Below, one piece after another: positions 59,587-64,000 of a DNA stretch of 64,000 nucleotides (positions are counted from its first letter, which is position 1; every line of letters begins with the position of its first letter). Position numbers and translations under genes: made by a program. Below the pieces are notes generated by a model, which saw only the letters and a program-made list of their open reading frames with translations, did no database searches and was not told the DNA's origin. Source of the stretch: Oscillospiraceae bacterium (GTDB lineage Bacteria; Bacillota; Clostridia; Oscillospirales; Ruminococcaceae); assembly GCA_017545185.1 (NCBI GenBank), contig JAFWQJ010000039.1, positions 1-64,000 on the forward strand, given 5' to 3'.

Positions 59587-60282
59587 TTATTTCGAGGCAT
59601 TCCACTTTTCCCAGAGGTCCGGACGGCGCTCTTTGGTGATCGCCTGACTCTGCTCGGCGCGCCATGCGGCAATATTTTTGTGATGTCCGCTCAACAGCAC
59701 TGCGGGCACCGTTTCCCCCTCCCATGTCTCCGGGCGGGTATACTGCGGGTATTCCAGCAGGCCGCTGAAATGGCTCTCCTCCGTGTAGGCATCCGGGGAC
59801 GGGAGCACGTTCTCGCACATGCGCGCGACGGCATCCGTCAGCACGAGTGCGGGCAGCTCGCCGCCGGTCACAACATAATCGCCGATCGAGATCTCCTCAT
59901 CGACGATGCGGTCCAGCACGCGCTGGTCAATGCCTTCATAATGGCCGCAGAGCAGAAACAGCCGCGGCATCTCCGCAAGCTCGCGGACGCGCTGCTGCGT
60001 CAGCGTTCTGCCCTTCGGGGAAAGATAGATCGTGTGCATCGGCAGCTCGGACTGTTCCCGCACGGCGTTCCAGCAGTCAAAGACCGGCTGCGCCTGCATC
60101 ACCATGCCCATGCCGCCGCCGAACGGCGAATCATCCACACGGTTGTGCTTATCTGTGGTATAGTCGCGGATCTGGTGACAGCGGACGGTGATCGCGCCCT
60201 TTGCGCGCGCTCTGCCTAAGATGCTCGCGGAGAGCACCGCCTCACACATTTCCGGAAACAGGGTCGCGATCTCGATCAGCAT
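59587..60282 (-). CDS. trmD: tRNA (guanine-37-N1)-methyltransferase
   Basis: 231 residues, the usual length. SPOUT knot methyltransferase with family motifs SPFGGGMGMVMQ, LLCGHYEGIDQRV and the SAM-binding DYVVTGGELPAL followed by VLPSPDAYTEESHFSGLLEYPQYTRPETWEGE. It methylates G37 of tRNAs reading CNN codons, preventing frameshifts. It overlaps rimM by four bases (ATGA), as in many bacteria, giving a rimM-trmD operon. Confidence 0.97.
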   Translation of the reverse strand: MLIEIATLFPEMCEAVLSASILGRARAKGAITVRCHQIRDYTTDKHNRVDDSPFGGGMGMVMQAQPVFDCWNAVREQSELPMHTIYLSPKGRTLTQQRVRELAEMPRLFLLCGHYEGIDQRVLDRIVDEEISIGDYVVTGGELPALVLTDAVARMCENVLPSPDAYTEESHFSGLLEYPQYTRPETWEGETVPAVLLSGHHKNIAAWRAEQSQAITKERRPDLWEKWNASK

Positions 60283-60788
60283 CAGTCAAACAGCCCCTCC
60301 AGCGGACGGATCAGAATGCGGTCACTCTCAAAATCAATGCTGAGAACGACCTGCGGGATCACCGGCACGAGCAGCGAGCGGCCGTCCGGTGCCTCGACCT
60401 CGTAAACATCGTTTGCGCCTGTCTGCAGCACATCTTTGAGCGTCCCGTAGACCTGACCGGAATCCGCATCGGCGACCTGCATCCCCTGCAGATCCTGAAT
60501 AAAGAAGGTGTCGTCGTCAAGCTCAACGTCATTTCTGTCCATATAAAGGACGGTGTTGCGCAGCGCGTTTGCGGCCTCCGGCGTATCAACGCCTTTGAAC
60601 TTCACGAGCGCCATATTTTTCTGGACGGACGCGCGCTCGATCTCCATTGGGATGTGCTGTTTGCTGCGGTAAAGCGTTTCAAATTCGCAGAGAAACTCCG
60701 CGCTGTCACACCACGGCATGATCTTCACGACGCCGCCCAGCCCGTGAATATTGACGATCTTGCCGATCTCAAGAAACTGTTTTCTCAT
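60282..60788 (-). CDS. rimM: Ribosome maturation factor RimM
   Basis: 168 residues from ATG 60788; an upstream in-frame ATG at 60830 lies inside the R4 repeat and is less likely. The N-terminal part has EIGKIVNIHGLGGVVKI, the C-terminal PRC-barrel region has GTLKDVLQTGANDVYEVEAPDGRSLLVPVI. RimM binds S19 and helps 30S head assembly. The overlap with trmD supports the assignment. Confidence 0.93.
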   Translation of the reverse strand: MRKQFLEIGKIVNIHGLGGVVKIMPWCDSAEFLCEFETLYRSKQHIPMEIERASVQKNMALVKFKGVDTPEAANALRNTVLYMDRNDVELDDDTFFIQDLQGMQVADADSGQVYGTLKDVLQTGANDVYEVEAPDGRSLLVPVIPQVVLSIDFESDRILIRPLEGLFD

Positions 60789-60827
60789 AGGAACCTCAAT
60801 AATAGATGTATCTTCGACGGATTCAGC

Positions 60828-60875
60828 CAAAGGGACATATGTCTGAAAACCGTAGCCCTTTGGAATCCCGTTTTG
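60828..60875. repeat. R4-family palindromic repeat
   Basis: Arms CCAAAGGG and CCCTTTGG enclose an inner ACATATGT palindrome, followed by AATCCCGTTTT. A relative at 12170-12200 has CCAAAGGGACA/TGTCCCTTTGG followed by AATCCCAT. No gene. Confidence 0.6.
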
Positions 60876-60897
60876 AGATACACGGAATATGCAAATA

Positions 60898-62064
60898 TCA
60901 GATCAAGTCACGATAAAAGCTCGTACCTGCTAAGCTTTCCGCCGGGACGCCAAGCGCCTCGCAGACGGTCTGCCCGATATCCGAGAAGCCTGTCCGGATA
61001 CCGAGATCAACCGGCTTCACGCCCTTGCCCCAGACCAGCACCGGGATATATTCCCGCGTGTGATCGGTGCCGTGCGCCGCCGGGTCGCAGCCGTGGTCGG
61101 CCGTCAGGATCAGCAGGTCGTCCTCACCGAGCTGCGGCAGCAATGCGCCGAGCTGCGCGTCAAACGTATTCAGTGCCTGCGTATAGCCCGCAATGTCGCG
61201 GCGGTGGCCGTAGGCGCTGTCAAATTCGACCAGATTGACGAAGCAGAGCCCCTCGAAATCCTGCGCGGTCAGCCGGAGCGTCTTGCCCATGCCGTCGTCA
61301 TTCGAGACGGTGCGATAGCCCACGGAGATGCCCTGTCCGTTGAAAATATCGCGGATCTTGCCGACTGATATAACTTTCTTGCCAGACCCAATGATACGGT
61401 CAAGCATGGTCGGCGCAAACGGCGAAACGGAGTAATCATGCCGGTTCGCGGTGCGCGTAAAATTCGGATATTCGCCGATAAACGGCCTTGCGATGATGCG
61501 TCCGACCGCATACTCCCCCTGCATGATCTCACGCGCCTGCTCGCAGATTTTGTACAGCTCCGGCACGGGGATCACGTCCTCGTGCGCGGCGATCTGCAGC
61601 ACGCTGTCGGCAGATGTATAAACGATCAGTGCGCCGGTTTTGAGATGCTCCTGCCCGTAATCCTTGATGACCTCAGTGCCGGAATACGGCAGATTACAGA
61701 GGATGTCGCGGCCGGTCGCTTTGCGCAGAAGATCAAGCACCTCCTGCGGAAATCCGTTCGGATAGGTCTTCATCGGTATCGTCGAGATCAGTCCGGCGAT
61801 CTCCCAGTGGCCGGTCGAGGTATCCTTGCCGGCGGAGCGTTCGGCGCATTTGCCGTATGCCGCAGAGGGTGCGTCCGCGGGCGTCCCGCAGCCGATGCCG
61901 TCGATATTGAACAGCCCCATTTTCGTCAGATTCGGAACATACAGTTTCCCGGAATCCACACAGGAACGGATCGTATGCGAGCCGGTGTCGCCGAATTTGT
62001 CAGCGTCCGGCAGTTCGCCGCAGCCGCAGCTGTCGAGTACGATCAGAAAGACACGCTTTGCCAT
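60898..62064 (-). CDS. deoB: Phosphopentomutase
   Basis: 388 residues, the standard length. Alkaline-phosphatase superfamily enzyme with VLDSCGCGELPDA at the N-terminus (metal-binding Asp), the TGHWEIAG segment, and ILTADHGCDPAAHGTDHTREYIPVL near the C-terminus with metal-binding His and Asp. It interconverts ribose-1- and ribose-5-phosphate in nucleoside salvage. AAAAGGAGG precedes the ATG. Monocistronic as far as seen, flanked by R4 and R3 repeats. Confidence 0.96.
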   Translation of the reverse strand: MAKRVFLIVLDSCGCGELPDADKFGDTGSHTIRSCVDSGKLYVPNLTKMGLFNIDGIGCGTPADAPSAAYGKCAERSAGKDTSTGHWEIAGLISTIPMKTYPNGFPQEVLDLLRKATGRDILCNLPYSGTEVIKDYGQEHLKTGALIVYTSADSVLQIAAHEDVIPVPELYKICEQAREIMQGEYAVGRIIARPFIGEYPNFTRTANRHDYSVSPFAPTMLDRIIGSGKKVISVGKIRDIFNGQGISVGYRTVSNDDGMGKTLRLTAQDFEGLCFVNLVEFDSAYGHRRDIAGYTQALNTFDAQLGALLPQLGEDDLLILTADHGCDPAAHGTDHTREYIPVLVWGKGVKPVDLGIRTGFSDIGQTVCEALGVPAESLAGTSFYRDLI

Positions 62065-62175
62065 GATGAAGCCTCCTTTTATGATGATATTGTAGGTGAT
62101 TGTAATTCTTACGCAAGCATCTGTTTGCTTACTTTTTCAGCCGTTTTTTGCTGCTTTTCTCCACCTTTTTTGATT

Positions 62176-62358
62176 GAAAAGATGTATCCGCTTCGCGGAT
62201 GCTATTTGAGAATGGGAGCCGCTCTTGTCTGCTCCCAAGCCCTTCGAGCGCTTGAACGCTGGGGAATTTCGCTCGTTGCGACGAGCGACCAGAGCTCAGC
62301 CTCTGGACTCCGCAAGCTTTTAAAAAAGCTTGACCAAAACTTTCGATATGGATGCGCG
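62176..62358. repeat. R3-family intergenic repeat
   Basis: Same start and end blocks as the copies at 36109 and 41848: AAGATGTATCCGCTTCGCGG at the start and CCGCAAGCTTTTAAAAAAGC, then TTGACCAAAACTTTCGATATG, at the end. The middle differs in each copy. No gene in 62065-62412. Confidence 0.8.
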
Positions 62359-62412
62359 CATTTTACTTTTACGACCACCTATGATGATATTGCATAAGAT
62401 AATCTTGCGGAA

Positions 62413-63048
62413 TCAATCCTCGGAATCGTCCGCGGATTCGATCGTTTCAAGGTTATCAAGCTCCGCTGCAGCTTCCTCCGCGTCCTCCGGGAGCATATCC
62501 TCCTCGCCGGTCTGCACCTCGAACAGGTCGGGCTCCCCGCTCGTCGGGAGCGGCGGCAGCTCGGCCAGAGACTGCAGGCCGAATGTCCGCAGGAAATGCG
62601 CGGTCGTGCGGTAGGTGACGGGGCGGCCGGGCACCTCGATGCGTCCGGCTTCCTCCAGAAGGCCGCGCTCGACCAGAGTATTGACGACGGAGCCGCTGTC
62701 CACGCCGCGCACGCGCTCAACAAAGCCCTTGGTCACGGGCTGGTTGTAGGCGATGATCGTCAGCGCCTCCATGGCCGCGTTCGAGAGCGGCGTGTTGCGC
62801 TTGACCTCAAGTGCCGCGCGGATCTGCTCGGCAAATTCGGCGCGGGTCGTCAGCTGGAAGCTGTCGCCGAGCGTGAGCAGCTGCAGGGCGCTGCCGGTCT
62901 CCGCAAGATGCGACGAAAGCGTGGCCGCCATGTCCCTGACGGTGTCCGGCTCAAGGCCGAGTGCTTCCGCGAGACGGTCGGTTTCCATGGGCTCGCCGGC
63001 GGCGAACAGCACCGCTTCCAGTGCCGCGATTTCGTATTCCAGTTTCAT
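62413..63048 (-). CDS. scpB: Segregation and condensation protein B
   Basis: 211 residues, two winged-helix domains: LEAVLFAAGEPMETDRLAEALGL at the N-terminus and ALTIIAYNQPVTKGFVERVRGVDSG in the middle. ScpB works with ScpA and SMC in chromosome segregation. The acidic C-terminal tail (about 175-211) is typical. It lies 24 bases after murF on the same strand. No scpA in view. Confidence 0.94.
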   Translation of the reverse strand: MKLEYEIAALEAVLFAAGEPMETDRLAEALGLEPDTVRDMAATLSSHLAETGSALQLLTLGDSFQLTTRAEFAEQIRAALEVKRNTPLSNAAMEALTIIAYNQPVTKGFVERVRGVDSGSVVNTLVERGLLEEAGRIEVPGRPVTYRTTAHFLRTFGLQSLAELPPLPTSGEPDLFEVQTGEEDMLPEDAEEAAAELDNLETIESADDSED

Positions 63049-63072
63049 GTTGACTTCCTTTTGACAGGCGGC

Positions 63073-64000
63073 TTATTCGCCGCGCAGCAGCGTTTCGAGT
63101 GCCTCGTCGGCACGCTCCATGTGCAGCCCGCGGGAGCCCTTGATCAGATAGCAGCACGGCGCATCGCCCTGTTCGGATGCAAATTCCGTCAGCGCGGCGA
63201 TCAGCTCGGACTGCTCCGCAAACGCGGTACCGGCAGTGCCGAAGCCCTCCGCAAAATCCTTATAATTGTCACCGCAGAAAAATGCGGCATCCGTCAGCTC
63301 TCTGCAAAGTGCGCCGAGCTCCCTGTGACGGTCGGTGGCAAAATCGCCCAGTTCATTCATATTGCCGAGAACCGCAATTTTCTTTGAATTTCCGGCGATC
63401 GTCTGCATGCCGTTCAGTGCAGCAGCCATAGCCTCCGGGTTCGCGTTGTAGAAATCGCGGATGACAAGACTGCTGCCGATCTGCACGCGCTCCGAGCGCA
63501 TTGCGCCGGGTACGAAGTCCGCAAGCGCATCCGCAGCTTCGGAAAGCGTCATGCCGCAGACCAGTCCCGCATGGATCGCAAGCAGCGCATCCGTGACGTT
63601 ATGCAGGCCGGTCATCGGCAGGATGACGGAAGCGAATTCGCCTTGATAACGAACCGTAAACTTCGTATCATCTGCACTTTCGGCGATGTTGTCGGCAGTC
63701 AGCTCCGCTTTGGCATCACCGCATCGGGAGCTGTAGCGAAGGGTCACGCGATCCGCCAAAGCTTCTGACTGTGCGCGCAGAAGCGGGTCGTCCGCCGGGA
63801 CGATCAGGCAGCCGCCGTCCATGCCGTTCAGGATCTCGAGCTTTGCTTTCAGGATGTTCTCCTGCGAGCCGAGATTGCCGATATGCGCCGTGCCGATGTT
63901 CGTGATGACTGCGTGATCCGGCACCGCAATATGCGTCAAATAGTCGATCTCTCCGGCATGATTCATGCCCATTTCGATCACGGCAGCTTCGGTCTGTTCC
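63073..64000 (-). CDS. murF: UDP-N-acetylmuramoyl-tripeptide--D-alanyl-D-alanine ligase, partial (start beyond the window)
   Basis: The visible ~309 residues are the C-terminal two-thirds of MurF: EMGMNHAGEIDYLTHIAVPDHAVITNIGTAHI in the Mur ligase central domain, and LVIRDFYNANPEAMAAALN in the C-terminal domain. The frame is open to the window edge, so the ATP-binding N-terminus lies outside. MurF adds D-Ala-D-Ala to the peptidoglycan precursor in the cytoplasm. The stop is 24 bases before scpB. Confidence 0.94.
   Translation of the reverse strand, partial: EQTEAAVIEMGMNHAGEIDYLTHIAVPDHAVITNIGTAHIGNLGSQENILKAKLEILNGMDGGCLIVPADDPLLRAQSEALADRVTLRYSSRCGDAKAELTADNIAESADDTKFTVRYQGEFASVILPMTGLHNVTDALLAIHAGLVCGMTLSEAADALADFVPGAMRSERVQIGSSLVIRDFYNANPEAMAAALNGMQTIAGNSKKIAVLGNMNELGDFATDRHRELGALCRELTDAAFFCGDNYKDFAEGFGTAGTAFAEQSELIAALTEFASEQGDAPCCYLIKGSRGLHMERADEALETLLRGE

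Overview
The window looks like a chromosomal segment of a cellulosome-producing Ruminococcus (Oscillospiraceae, Bacillota), close to the R. flavefaciens / R. champanellensis group. This is inferred from the GC-rich coding sequence, clean AGGAGG ribosome binding sites, many secreted enzymes ending in type I dockerins, the GH11-CBM22-GH10-dockerin architecture typical of ruminococcal xylanases, and Firmicutes housekeeping genes (spo0A, spoIVB, trmD-rimM, scpB, recD2, HPr). I see no rRNA, tRNA, CRISPR array, transposase or phage module.

Layout. 1-0.9 kb: tandem and dispersed intergenic repeats. 0.9-5.5 kb: an M16C metalloprotease divergent from a GH5 cellulase with dockerin. 5.5-9.1 kb: a four-gene envelope operon of unknown function with an NPCBM-like domain. 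9.1-12.1 kb: a CadC-like metal sensor and a Zn/Cd-type P-type ATPase, each preceded by the same operator palindrome. 12.5-29.6 kb (minus strand): nine consecutive secreted dockerin proteins built from GH11, CBM22 and GH10-like modules, with one strong promoter and one strong terminator. 29.7-33.4 kb: an AIM24-family gene and a complete GH11-CBM22-GH10-dockerin xylanase with its own promoter and terminator. 33.7-34.9 kb: a small sigma-region-4 regulator between two short helical proteins. 35.1-44.2 kb: a DMT-type exporter, a lipoprotein, a seven-gene membrane-protein operon with shuffled paralogous modules, an XRE/DUF2975 pair and a DUF2752 gene. 44.2-48.3 kb: a TM2 protein, then a VTC-domain protein, DUF4956 and a lipoprotein with a Cthe_2159-like beta-helix. 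48.6-54.4 kb: recD2, three small unknown genes (possible orphan immunity proteins), comF, an esterase and a membrane-anchored protein. 54.5-55.1 kb: a truncated dipicolinate synthase A remnant. 55.8-59.1 kb: flavin reductase, spo0A, spoIVB and HPr. 59.6-64 kb: trmD, rimM, deoB, scpB and the 3' part of murF.

The most unusual feature is the nine-gene dockerin operon. Comparing its modules with the intact xylanase at 30.5-33.2 kb, only two of the nine proteins keep both catalytic glutamates in every glycosidase module. The others carry replacements (E to K, Q, S, A, D or H) at the nucleophile, the acid/base or both, while signal peptides, folds and dockerins look intact and all frames are open. 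I read this as a set of secreted cellulosomal pseudo-xylanases or binding proteins, co-expressed and docked beside one fully active enzyme. That is inference from alignments by eye.

Other notable points are a divergent spo0A/spoIVB arrangement together with a broken dpaA (suggesting sporulation decay), four families of GC-rich intergenic repeats (one extends the recD2 reading frame), and overlapping metal-sensor operators. Product assignments come from motif and family recognition in the translated sequence; no database search was run.
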